Shown one piece after another: positions 11,956-21,729 of a DNA stretch of 64,000 bases. A model generated the notes under the pieces. It saw nothing but the letters and a program-made list of their open reading frames with translations, was not told the DNA's origin and ran no database searches. Origin of the DNA: Schistosoma haematobium (taxonomy: Eukaryota; Platyhelminthes; Trematoda; Strigeidida; Schistosomatidae). The first letter of the stretch is position 1. Each line of letters begins with the position of its first letter. Both the position numbers and the translations under genes were made by a program. The stretch spans positions 16,563,287-16,627,286 of the forward strand of contig NC_067195.1 in the NCBI RefSeq assembly GCF_000699445.3, written 5' to 3'.

Positions 11956-13420
11956 AATGGTATATAGGGTCAGATTTCATTAACTAGTAAGATGATTGAT
12001 TGAGGTCACACTAGATTCAAGTACATTTGATTATTCATCAAACACCGTATGTCAATCACACTTCCTAACATGTCAAAAATAGTTCTTTTAAAAAACAGAT
12101 TATAAAGAATCTTTTCGATGATTACTGTTTTAAATCATAAACATTCTCAGTTGATATTAAATAAAACGAGAGTTTATGATTTCTCTGCGAACATTCCTAA
12201 CTGGTTAATAATCTGTAATTTCCCTGTACAATGAAATATATATTATTTATATCCATGTAATAAAACATACATCTGTTAATATTTTGTTTTCTAAGATTAT
12301 TAGAAGCTTGTCAATGAAATAATCCTTTGAACACTGAAATCAGATTAGGTATATTGATCACAACTAGAAATTTACATGTTCATTACATGGTGTAATTTAT
12401 TGCTATAATACACATTCAAATACAAAATCAGTGTATTATTTGTGCAATAATGATAATATACATATTAGATTAAACAGAAATGATATTGTTTTTCAAAGTC
12501 AAATCTTTTTTTACTTAATACATAAGTATCAAGTGTATTCCATGCACACCCTTAATTTATTGTCTATACCCCACATTCAAACTATTTAAATAATTAATTC
12601 TAGTAGTCAGCGGATAGGAAGAATGTCGATATACAGATATATGTTACTTATCCCCGATATACATTACCAATTGCCAGGCAGAAAACTAAAAACGTCAAAA
12701 ATAATTCTTCATAATAACATTTTATACCAATGTCTCATAGGGTTGTCCATAAATTTTCAATTCTTTTCTTAGTTAAATAATGGCAAAAATGTCTGTGTTG
12801 CTTTTTTCCACTCTTTGTCTTCAAATGGACATAAACTTAAAAATTTATTATCATTTATGTTGTTAAACCTACCACAGATCATATTTTGATAAAAAGAAAA
12901 AATATTTTGTTTTCTTTTTTGTGTTCAGTGAGTCATTGAAACTTTAGTAAATAAATAAGCCTTGTAATACATTTTTTCTAGTTTCACCTATTTTGCAAAA
13001 AAACACAAACAAACAAACTAGCTAACTACAATGAAAATGAAAGGTATGATTATGACTTGTACTTAGTTTCAGTTACATAATCGTTTTTTTTGTTTGTTCA
13101 TTAGATTATTGATAATTAAAAGTTTTTAAATTGTGTTTCTATGCAAATTTTATTAGTATTCTAATGATGAGTGTAAGTTTAGTATATCTCATAGTTAGCT
13201 CATGTTTTAAAAAAAATTTCTATTTTAATCTCTATTAACTTTTATTTCCTGGGTGTTTACATTTTAAGTATGACTTTAATCAGTTTTCACGTTGTACAAT
13301 GAATTATAATATTGTTATCGTCATGGAAATAAACACACTATCAGTTGTAGTAATTGTATAGATATTCTGTATTCATAAATTCCAATTCAACCTCAAAAAA
13401 AATTTATAAGAATGAATACC
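11956..13420. other. Intron-like AT-rich DNA, no feature seen
   Basis: No gene, repeat relationship or RNA gene was recognised. Confidence 0.4.
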
Positions 13421-13622
13421 AAGGTTGGACTTGTTAGTTACAAATAAGTCGAGCATTAAATTGTGAGCTAATAGTAAATATTTTTTTATGTCAAGATGAG
13501 TAGGAAAACTGTATTTCTGACGTTTTGTGACTTAATATAAGCCAATTCTTCAAAGATAGGGGATTACATTAGATCACGGGACGTGAGAAATACAATTTTA
13601 ATACTCATTGGGCTATAAAGAA
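13421..13622. repeat. Hairpin repeat R3, degenerate copy
   Basis: The flank CCAAGGTTGGACTTGTTAGT recurs at about 17921. The left arm has TATTTCTGACGTTTTGTGAC, and the right arm has GGACGTGAGAAATACAATTT then CTCATTGGGCTATAAAGAAT, roughly its reverse complement. Read on the minus strand, the left arm contains TTGAAGAATTGGCTTA..GTCACAAAACGTCAG, a decayed form of the hammerhead-like core described at 17986-18194. Confidence 0.55.
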
Positions 13623-13979
13623 TGTTTATTTAAGCCGATGACTGTGATTAAAACTATATGGAAGTGGAAGACTGCCACTTTGGAAATACGTAAATATATA
13701 TTACCTATGCAGTCAGTAAAAACAGACCTATACAGAGTTATTATTTAGCAAACTGCAGATTCGATCAAAAAGTAATTTTTGTAAACAATTAATTAATTTA
13801 AAATCTTGAGGCGACTTTATTGTCTATAAAAGAGGATTAAACAATCTGAAGCGGATTGTTCATTTATCGAATAGTGCATTTCGAGTATTATAGTTATAAA
13901 TGTTATATCCTTAGCTTATACGATCATCACGAATTACGATTACCAATTAAAATTGAGTGACTTATACAACCAAATTAAT

Positions 13980-14673
13980 GATTCATACACCAGTACGGGC
14001 AATCTAGAGTTCCTATTGGTCCTTTTTCTGACTAACCCTGCCTGTTAAGTTCAGAACTCTAATCCAGCATCCGCGATACAAATAATACATTTCAAACATA
14101 CTCAGTTTATATACAAGCAGAATCAGACCACATCACATCATAAAATAGAAAATAAAATTTATACAACTCAAGCCAAAAGTGGCTGTGATTATGAGAAACT
14201 GTGACAAATAGATTGGAAACAACTTGAGAAAAACAAATTACATAACAGTAACCAATAGGTCAATTAAGAGCTTCTTATAAGAGGAATAATAATATATATA
14301 GTTTATGGTTGAGATCATGAACCGATTGATGTTAGACCACCGTCGAAAACCTGGAATCACTGGACGACCGTTTCGTCCTATTGTGGAGCTCAGTGGTCCA
14401 GCAGGTTAAGTGTTCGCGCGCAAGACTGAAGGCCCTCGCTTCGAATCCCGCAAGCGTGATCGTGGATGAGCACTGCTAAAGAGTTCCACGATAGGACGAA
14501 ACGGTTGTCCAACATCAATCGGTTCATGATCTCAATCAAAAACTTAATAATCTCCACAATCCCTATACTGATACATAATTTAGTTAATTAACAACTATAC
14601 AATGTGAATATATGTATAAATTTATTCCATAAATAATTCCTAACGGTTACCATTCATTTATCCTGACATAACA
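13980..14673 (-). repeat. LTR-like unit A, interrupted by an HH-IR element
   Basis: It aligns with LTR-like unit B (22902-23326) over both halves, sharing CCCTGCCTGTT, ACATTTCAAACATACT, CATAAAATAGAAA and GCCAAAAGTGG. On the minus strand it begins TGTTATGTCAGG and contains a TATA-like GCTTGTATATAAACTGAG. Positions 14306-14578 are an HH-IR insertion absent from unit B. No internal retroviral-type coding region is next to it, so it would be a solo LTR. Confidence 0.55.
14306..14578 (+). repeat. HH-IR element nested in LTR-like unit A
   Basis: The left arm (GAGATCATGAACCGATTGAT, GGACGACCGTTTCGTCCTAT) is the reverse complement of the ribozyme and right arm. A tRNA-like unit follows (GCTCAGTGGTCCAGCAGGTTA; B box GCTTCGAATCCC), then GAGCACTGCTAAAGAGTTCC and AGGACGAAACGG. 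The right arm lacks about 30 bp. The core CTAAAGA is mutated. Comparison with unit B gives an empty site and suggests a short duplication, TTTA (14302-14305 and 14579-14582). Confidence 0.7.
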
Positions 14674-14800
14674 ATAAAGATCTTAATGCATAAAATAAAG
14701 CACTGAAGGCTTACAGCAAAAATATTTCTCTAATGTCATTAGAAAAGTTGCTTCTATGAATTTATTGAGTTAAATTTTAATAAATAAATATATAATTAAC

Positions 14801-15046
14801 AATTGAATTTATGAGTCGATTAAAGCTAGATCACAATACAAAACATGGAAGCACTAGTCGTTCGTTTCATCTTAGTATGGGACTTTTCAGCAATGCGTAT
14901 CTACGATCCCGCTTGTAGGATTCGAATTGTACTAAGACAAAACGCCTGTTCAGTACTTTCAAGTTTTCCATGGTAATCTATCTTAAATCGACTCATGAAT
15001 TCAACTATTAAATTACTATAATCTCCCGACAAAATCCCCTTTAACA
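14801..15046 (-). repeat. HH-IR element, composite inverted form
   Basis: The left part (TTTATGAGTCGATTAAAGCT, GTTCGTTTCATCTTAGTATG) and right part (TACTAAGACAAAACGCC, CAAGTTTTCCATGGTAATC, CGACTCATGAATTCAAC) are inverted copies, with only about 50 bp of ribozyme and tRNA-like sequence between them. The minus-strand core is CTGAAAA (inactive). The right end reaches ACTATAATCTCCCGACAAAA and TCCCCTTT, close to the full terminus. Confidence 0.65.
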
Positions 15047-15948
15047 GTTAATTCATTTACACAATACTTTTTTTTTAAATGACACAAAATGTGTTTTTAT
15101 TCGGTAAAGATTGATGTTTCATGAGAATATTATGCATATTTCATTTGAATGATAATGGTTTATAATTAAACATTAAAATGAAAATAGATTACAATTCAAT
15201 AAAACAAACATTAGATTCTTAGTTGTTCAATATTATTTACTGATATAAAGAAATAAGTTCGAAAAACCCTATTTCCTTTTGTGTTAATATAATTAATCCT
15301 ATTCCCATTAATACTAAATGCATCTAATTTCTTATATTTCTATGTATCCCCCATTTACATTTAAAAAATCATAAGAAATGACTTATGATTATTAATTTTC
15401 TTCATGCATAGGGACATGTATCTATCTATAAACTAGTGATATTGTAATGAGTGACGAAAAACACGGCTTTTTAAATAATTTAACTATATTACACTGAACA
15501 TGATCAAAATATTAAATGAAGTTAACATTGTTATTTTAAGGTGATTTTATTCATAATTTATAAATTAACTATTTTAAAAACAGGAAATATTGGACAATCA
15601 ATTTAACTATATTCACAGAGCCTAACAATGAACTGTAAGATTGGACAATAGAATGTGAATACCATTGAAGATGGTTAAACATGGATAAAACTAATGTATT
15701 GTGTTTTCTGGTTTTAATATTTCTCTAGACGTTTTCATTTGATTTCTAAATTCTATGGTCTTAAATATTATTCACAAACTAGATTAATAGTAAGTAGTCT
15801 ACACCGAATAGATATTTTTGTTTGTTTAAACAATTGGTTTTTTTTACCTAAATATGGATCTTATCATGTAAAATCATGATAAAGTTATGCAACATATTGC
15901 TTCATGGTAAATATCTAAAAATAAACAAACTTATCTTCAACAATTCAG
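15047..15948. other. Intron-like DNA upstream of candidate exon 2
   Basis: No repeat or gene was recognised. The last bases, TTATCTTCAACAATTCAG, form a usable though pyrimidine-poor splice acceptor. Confidence 0.4.
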
Positions 15949-16344
15949 GCATTTCATTAACTCATAATAATGGGATCCACAGTTTCAAATGCATAAAATG
16001 CATAAATCCACATGAGCTTATTGATGAAATTCAACAATATATTCAAGGTATACAATCGTCAACGGTCTCATTCAAACATAATTATAAATTACATATCAAT
16101 GGTGATAATAATAATAATAATAATGACAAATTGAAGATAATTAATCAGATTCCTAATAAAAAGAATAATCAGGCTTTTATATTCGATACGAAACAAGCAA
16201 TGAAATATGGTTATTTAAAATATAAAAAACAACACATGACAAATGTGAAACGGTTACATAAAATGTATAAAAGATTTAAAAAGAGAACACTTTTGAAAAG
16301 CCCACATTATTCTACAACATATGAATATGTACCTTTTATAAAAA
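15949..16344 (+). CDS. Candidate internal exon, 132 codons, basic low-complexity product
   Basis: A 164-codon open frame covers this stretch, long for DNA this AT-rich. It has an in-frame acceptor (TTCAG|GC) on the left and a strong donor (A|GTAAGT at 16345) on the right. Both junctions split codons after base 1, so the exon is symmetric and could be spliced in or out between the start exon and the Ig exon without breaking frame. The product has a CIKC pair early, then HELIDEIQQYIQ, a run of six Asn, and a Lys/Arg-rich tail (TNVKRLHKMYKRFKKRTL) before YEYVPFIK. No family is recognised. It could instead be a short independent gene starting at 15876 and ending at 16370, but the matching phases favour an exon. 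Confidence 0.45.
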
Positions 16345-16504
16345 GTAAGTTGATAATAAATATTTTGTAAATAGTTACAATAAATATGTTCTACAAATGT
16401 AAGTTCTATTAACATACTTCACTTAACAATTCATTTTGATGTTTATTTTTATTGTTAACAGTTTATATATACATGGATTATTTGTAAGAGCTTGTATTTA
16501 CTAT

Positions 16505-16665
16505 TGAATTTGATGAGTCTTCTTTAGGCATCTATGCCCCTTGTGCTAATGCCTTGATATCGTTTGTAGTTACAATGTGACCATATTTTGAATACTGATT
16601 AATAGTAGAATCTACAATTCATGTCTCATTCTATTACGGCATCTCAAACAGAATATCGATGTGGG
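16505..16665 (-). repeat. Sm-alpha-like repeat, degenerate
   Basis: TGATGAGTCTTCTTTAGGC, CTATGCCCCTTGTGCTAATG and CTTGATATCG parallel the copy at 42695 (GTACATCCTGTACGGCTTGC, CATGATATTGCC) and the one at 19018. The ribozyme part is only recognisable as ATTCATGTCTCATTCTATT. No activity is expected. Confidence 0.45.
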
Positions 16666-17057
16666 AAATATAAACTTTAAGGAAAATAATTATTAACATA
16701 CTTAATGAAGAGATTAGTGATTGTTGCAACTCTGTATTTAAGAGAAGATTCATTGACTTTTGGAGCAATAATTACTGAAATTCAATCTCGGTTCAAACAT
16801 CAACATTAGGTACACCCAGATAAACAGGCGCAAATCTGATGTAGCACGTATCCTGAGTTTCACTTTCAATCTTTTTCAAAATCATGAATACATGCATGTT
16901 TATTTATTTAATTGATGATAACAGTGTGTTTAATAATCAGGTGAATAGTCACCTTATTCAGTAGTATGTTTTTAGTGTAGCATGGAACACAGCATAAAAT
17001 ACTTCAACAAGCTACTTTTATTGTTTGTAATGATTGCAACATTTGTAGAAAAAATAA

Positions 17058-17262
17058 ACGAGATTATTAGAAAATATGGAGATTTATGGATACTATAGTA
17101 TTTCTACTGTTGAATTAACGGGTAATCTAAGGTAGACCAACATTGAAAACCTGAAAGCACTTGATGATGGTTTCGTCCTAGCATGGAATTACTCAGCACC
17201 GCGCATACATGTTGTCAATGTTGGTTTATCTTAGATTTATTTATGAATTAAACTGTAAAAAT
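17058..17262. repeat. HH-IR element, short composite form
   Basis: A left arm (AAGGTAGACCAACATTGAAA, GGTTTCGTCCTAGCATGG, TACTCAGCACCGCGCAT) runs through the inverted ribozyme. It then jumps to CAATGTTGGTTTATCTTAG and TTTATTTATGAATTAAACTG, the opposite arm. The tRNA-like unit is missing, leaving a near palindrome. Confidence 0.55.
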
Positions 17263-17320
17263 AAGAATTTTTACAATAATAAACAATATACATATATAAA
17301 GGTCAACGTTTTCGAGTAAA

Positions 17321-17656
17321 TCAACGTTTACAACGTTTTGGTTTCATAGCAAGCCGCCTGAATAAAGTACCTTCAATATTTTGCACATTACTGTGACTAT
17401 ACCAGTCCCAGGGTTCTGTCAGATGTTCATAAAGAAAGGCGTGAATAGAGTGGATGGCTGACAATTGGTAGTACAAAATCAGGCCTCCGCTAATGTTGCA
17501 TCGAAATCGAAAATTAATGAAGTTAAATTGACTCCAACTTACATTTATCATAGTAGTTACATGATACACATATTTTTTCACATTGTTTGAATTATGCCTT
17601 AGATAAGTTATGAACCCATATAGTACTTTCCAGTCATAATCATACAAATTATTCAA
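17321..17656 (-). other. Unrecognised 111-codon open frame, higher GC than surroundings
   Basis: The minus-strand frame is open for 111 codons and ends LAMKPKRCKR then stop. Its C-terminal half (AIHSIHAFLYEHLTEPWDWY) reads like ordinary protein, and the DNA from 17330 to 17560 is visibly richer in G and C than its flanks. An AG at TGCAACATTAG on the minus strand could be a splice acceptor near the middle. No motif or family was recognised, and no neighbouring minus-strand exon was found. It could be a terminal exon of a minus-strand gene, a processed fragment or chance. Confidence 0.2.
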
Positions 17657-17920
17657 CTAGATTCCTGAAGTTTGATTATACAAATGTTACGATACATGTT
17701 TTAAATTAACAGAAATTGGAGATTGTCAAATTTTCCAATGTGATGTATATAGTCGGAAATAAGTATTTTAAGAATAGATAACTAATTAACCTTTATATAT
17801 ATATACATACTGCAAAGCAATTATTGGTAATCATTTTATAGAACTGTGTGAATACATAACAGGCTTTTGGCACAATTGTTTATTTAAAAGTAATACGATA
17901 GAATTTCATAGATATCAATG

Positions 17921-18194
17921 CAAAGGTTGGACTTGATAGTTTCAAATAAATTGAGCATGGGGTAAGAAGTTGATGGTAAATATACTTTTTGTTATATCCC
18001 AAGGTGTAGAAAAATTGTATCTCTGACGTTTCGTGACTTGACGTAAGCCACTTCTTCAGAGTAAATAAACAATTAGTACAATTTTAACTTGTGTTAATTT
18101 AACTCCCCTATTTATTTACTTTGAAAATATGACTTACGTCGAGTCACAAAACGTCAGAAATACAATTCTTCTACTTATTAAGATATAACAAAAG
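17921..18194. repeat. Hairpin repeat R3 with hammerhead-like core
   Basis: Arms at 17986-18069 and 18110-18194 are inverted copies, about 80 percent identical, around a 40-bp loop. Read on the minus strand, the left arm shows CTGAAGA, then A, GTGGCTT, loop ACGTC, AAGTCAC, GAAA and CGTC. That is a hammerhead-like core with a 7-bp stem II containing one G-U pair and a minimal ACGT stem III. One extra A lies between the core and stem II. The flank CAAAGGTTGGACTTGATAGT links it to 13421. Confidence 0.6.
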
Positions 18195-19017
18195 AATGTA
18201 TTTATTAGTAGTATAATCAGAGAACTCGGTGAAATAAATTGGTCTACTAAGATGTAGCAGTCATCTATAGTTAATTCTTATGCTTCTATAGTAACAACTG
18301 TACTTCATTTTTAAATTTATCTTTGATGGTTCTGTGGTGTCAGTACGAATACTTGTATCAATCTATTTTGTTTATTACTGTTTAGACTACAGAACTACTT
18401 ATTAGTTCTGGATAAACTGATAACTTATATTTGACTAAAATATCATCAGTTGAGTAAACCTGTTTACAGAGATTGTTAGAATCAGAGAAACTATTCAGCT
18501 ATTAGAAACTGATAATAATGTTCATGTACAAAATTAGATCTACAGTGAACTCAATCTAACTTTTCTAGCCAAAGAGATAGATGTTTATAGTTAGATAAAA
18601 TAATGTTTAGCTTCGACAAAACCATCAAAAAATGACTGAAGAAAACAAATCAATGTACTTGACATCCAGCCATATTAAATAGACCAACGTTATCCTCCCA
18701 GAAACCTCTTATTAGATCATTTCCAGTTTGAATTGTACATTCAAAATAATAATGATTGTCGTAGTTAAATCATTTTGAATATTAATCAGAATATAACTCG
18801 AATTAATAACTGACTACAAACTTGCATTCTTATCAATACAATGATCTAAAAACATTGAACACAAAAAGAAGATAATAATAATGATAAAACTTTAGGACAC
18901 CGTCTCATGCTGCTATAATTAGAGCGAAAAAAAGTAACTTCATATTTGGATCTAATAACCATTATCAGTCAAATTCACTTGGTGTTGTTTTTACTTGTAT
19001 CTTCCCATTGTTATTTA
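18195..19017. other. Intron-like DNA, no feature seen
   Basis: Nothing recognisable. Confidence 0.4.
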
Positions 19018-19175
19018 GGACTGAAATTGATCAGTCTCTTGTTGGCATATGTGCATCCTGTGCGAATTGCCTCGATATAACTTTAAGTCACTAGCTTTTT
19101 TTTAGGCAAAAATAGATAATGGATAGCAGTGGAATGTAGGATGCGCGTTTCGTCCTATTTGAAACTCAACCAATA
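19018..19175 (-). repeat. Sm-alpha-like hammerhead repeat
   Basis: The minus strand reads GTTGAGTTTCAAATAGGACG, AAACGCGCATCCTACATTC and CACTGCTATCC, the classic Sm-alpha ribozyme end. Stem II (TTC..GGAC) and GAAACGCGC are visible, but the CTGATGA core reads GGTTGAG, so it should be inactive. The upstream part ATCCTGTGCGAATTGCCTCG matches the copy at 42695. Confidence 0.65.
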
Positions 19176-20165
19176 TCAGAAATTAGTGTGAATATTCTTC
19201 TCTCAAAATTTTTTAAAAAAATCAATAAAAATCCAATAATATTGAATAAAGTGTATAACTATTTTGATATATCACTATTAATCTCTATGATCCTTTTCAA
19301 ACTTAATCACTTGATCAATGATCAATTTCGTTTAATTTTGACTTCATGTTAAAAACCATTGGAAAAAACCATTGAATAATGTAAACAAAAACTTTTATTT
19401 GAATGATAACACACATTTTATTTTGCCATTATAATATAGTTTGTTTCATTGAAAACAATAGAATAACTTAATATAAGTAAATAGATGGAAAATTATAAGC
19501 ATTAAATGAAACTATTATTAAATAATAGGCTTTAAACGATAGTATGTTTATTATAAAGACCAAAAATATAAATAAAACTAAAAAAAATATTATTCAATAG
19601 AAGAAAAAAAACACACCTCTTTATATTGTTCAGTTATTTAGTAACCATTATCAACCATTCAGTTACATTCTACTGTTTACTAACAATTTACAAAAAAAAA
19701 AAACAACAAATAAACATTATGCTACTGTTTTATGATCAGTGTTAGAAAGGATGAAGTAGAACTGATGATGATAATAATAATAAGAATAGTTTGGTCATTT
19801 CACACTAAAATTATCTTTTTATCTATTGTTATTATGGTTGTTTTGTATGTTGCCTATGCACATATATAATGTGACCACAATTCACTATGAAAACGTGTTA
19901 AATATAAGAAATTCACTATTGTTATATACATTTATTTATTAATGACTTTTACAAGAGATAATATCATGTATGTTGTTAGATGAGCCTTTTTCTGTGTTTT
20001 TTATGCATATATATATATAAACTACTGAAGAATGATTTATTAAACAATATAATCGCTCTTATATGTATAGATTGGATACTATTATCAAATAAGTTTGTTA
20101 CATGATTAGATTTAATTGAGAGAAAAACTTTTCTCTAAGAACTATAATTCACTTAATAAATCCTA
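19176..20165. other. Intron-like DNA, no feature seen
   Basis: Only A-rich and TA-rich low-complexity tracts (19690-19710, 20007-20020). Confidence 0.4.
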
Positions 20166-20578
20166 TTTCAGAAGGGGTTTTGTGGAGATTTTTTTAGAAA
20201 TTTCACTGATTGAAATCATGAGTCAATTGAAGCTAGACCACCATGGAAAACCTGGAAGTACTGGAGTTCTAGTGAGAAGCCGTTGCCAGTGGAGTTCAAC
20301 CAGGTCTGTTGTGAGATATCAACTCACTGAAGACAATGGTGGACGGTGGTGCGACTTCGTGGATTGGTTGGAGTTGGACATTAGCACCATTGGATGCCGG
20401 CTCAGTGGTCTAGTGGTTGCGCGCTCGCGCGCGAGACTGGTAGGTCCTGGGTCCTGAGGGCGGGATCGTGGATGCGCACTGCTGAGGAGTCCCATAATAG
20501 GATGAAACGGCCGTCCAGTACTTCCAGGTTTTCCATGGTGGTCTAGCTTCAATTGACTCATGATTTCAATCAGTGAAA
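20166..20578 (+). repeat. HH-IR element, best preserved copy
   Basis: The order is: outer terminus TTCAGAAGGGGTTTTGTGG (20168 on); left arm 20201-20265; a unique part of about 125 bp; a tRNA-like unit (A box in GCTCAGTGGTCTAGTGGTT at 20400-20418; weak B box GGGTCCTGAG); hammerhead ribozyme 20476-20521; right arm 20514-20578. The two 65-bp arms are perfect reverse complements. The right outer terminus is missing (no CTCCACAAAACCCC). It resembles a tRNA-derived SINE with inverted ends. A non-autonomous element mobilised another way is also possible. The 113- and 103-codon frames that overlap here arise from the repeat and its inverted arms and are not genes. Confidence 0.8.
20476..20521 (+). 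ncRNA. Type I hammerhead ribozyme motif
   Basis: Stem I GCACTG (20476-20481) pairs with CAGTAC (20516-20521) with one mismatch. The core CTGAGGA (20482-20488) keeps all invariant positions, because the fifth base is free. Stem II GTCC/GGAT has a loop CATAATA and one G-U pair. GAAA is followed by stem III ACGGCCGT, a self-complementary octamer with no loop, so two RNAs would have to pair for it to form. The predicted cleavage is after C20515, in triplet GTC. This is the most intact ribozyme in the window. Activity is inferred from sequence only. Confidence 0.7.
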
Positions 20579-20811
20579 ACCTATTTTGTTTTATAAATTT
20601 GATAGAAGTGCTCTTCATACTTGTTGTCAAATAATGTTTATTTTACATGAGCTATATTTAAGCTTAGTGTACACGTTTGATATGTTGAACAATTGAGTGT
20701 GCATTAACGATTTTATTCATGCAGAATCATAGCAAATACTGCATTATAATTCATATGATATTAATTCAGAAATGGATCCGATAACTCTGCGGGTTAATTG
20801 TAATTTATTTG

Positions 20812-21072
20812 AGGTGATGAACCGATCACTGTTAGGATATCATTGAAAACTTAAAAGTGCAATATCATGGCTTATTTAACCTAAGACATTAACACCGTCA
20901 GATCTCAGTTCATTGGTTTAGAGTTTAAGGGAGATCAAAGGTTTTTGGTACGAGTCCCTCGAACAGGATTGTGGATGAAGACAAAACGGTCGTCCAGTGC
21001 TTCCAAGTTTTCAACGGTGATCTAGCGTTGGTTCAGGATTTTAATTATAAATAAACCATCTCCGTAACCCTT
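20812..21072 (+). repeat. HH-IR element, degenerate plus-strand copy
   Basis: The left arm is GAACCGATCACTGTTAGG. Then come TCTCAGTTCATTGGTTTAGA for the A-box region, GGTACGAGTCCCTCGAACAG, and GACAAAACGGTCGTCCAGTG with CTTCCAAGTTTTCAACGGTG. The CTGANGA half of the ribozyme is deleted. Confidence 0.6.
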
Positions 21073-21676
21073 TACTATAATTTATTCGTTGAATTAACAA
21101 CTGATATAAAAAATTAACCACATTTAGAAAAGCATTAAAAAATCTGAGTACGTTGAACAGTTACAAATGGTAAATTTTCAATGACTATAAACTTCTACCT
21201 GAATTTTATGCTGACGATCTCGTTCAGAAGAATGATAAAAGCTCGACAATCAAATCATTCAAATCAAACAACAAAACTCCATCAAAATCATCCATCTAAG
21301 CTACAAATCTATCATTTCAAATAAAACACTAATTTGTATACTAATCTCATTTTGGAAAATAATTTACTACATGAAAATGGAAAATATATCGGCTTATTAA
21401 ATACGGATCTATTCAGTTTCACTGCATATTATAATTTTGTTTAGTCGCAGACGGAAGCATATAATAATTATTACCAATAAAATTATTATTATTATTTCAT
21501 AGAAACATTGCAACCATATAGATTTTATTTTTTGTTCAATATTTAATCTGGAAAAAAAGATGCATTTAATCTGACTACAGTTTTTTGTTTTTGTTTTACC
21601 TAAATGCTTAATTAGATTTACTTGTTTCAGAGACATTGTCTATTCTCTTATTTTAATAATAAACTAACCACCATTT

Positions 21677-21681
<5 letters not shown>
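21073..21681. other. Intron-like DNA, no feature seen
   Basis: No gene was recognised. A 75-codon minus-strand frame at 21409-21636 shows no motif. Confidence 0.4.

Positions 21682-21726
<45 letters not shown>
21682..21726. repeat. (TA)n microsatellite
   Basis: About 45 bp of TA repeats. Confidence 0.95.

Positions 21727-21729
<3 letters not shown>

Noticed and set aside
20116..20630. Overlapping 113- and 103-codon frames on both strands with similar text
   Set aside because: Both read through the inverted arms of the HH-IR element, so the same sequence is translated twice. There is no host-gene evidence.
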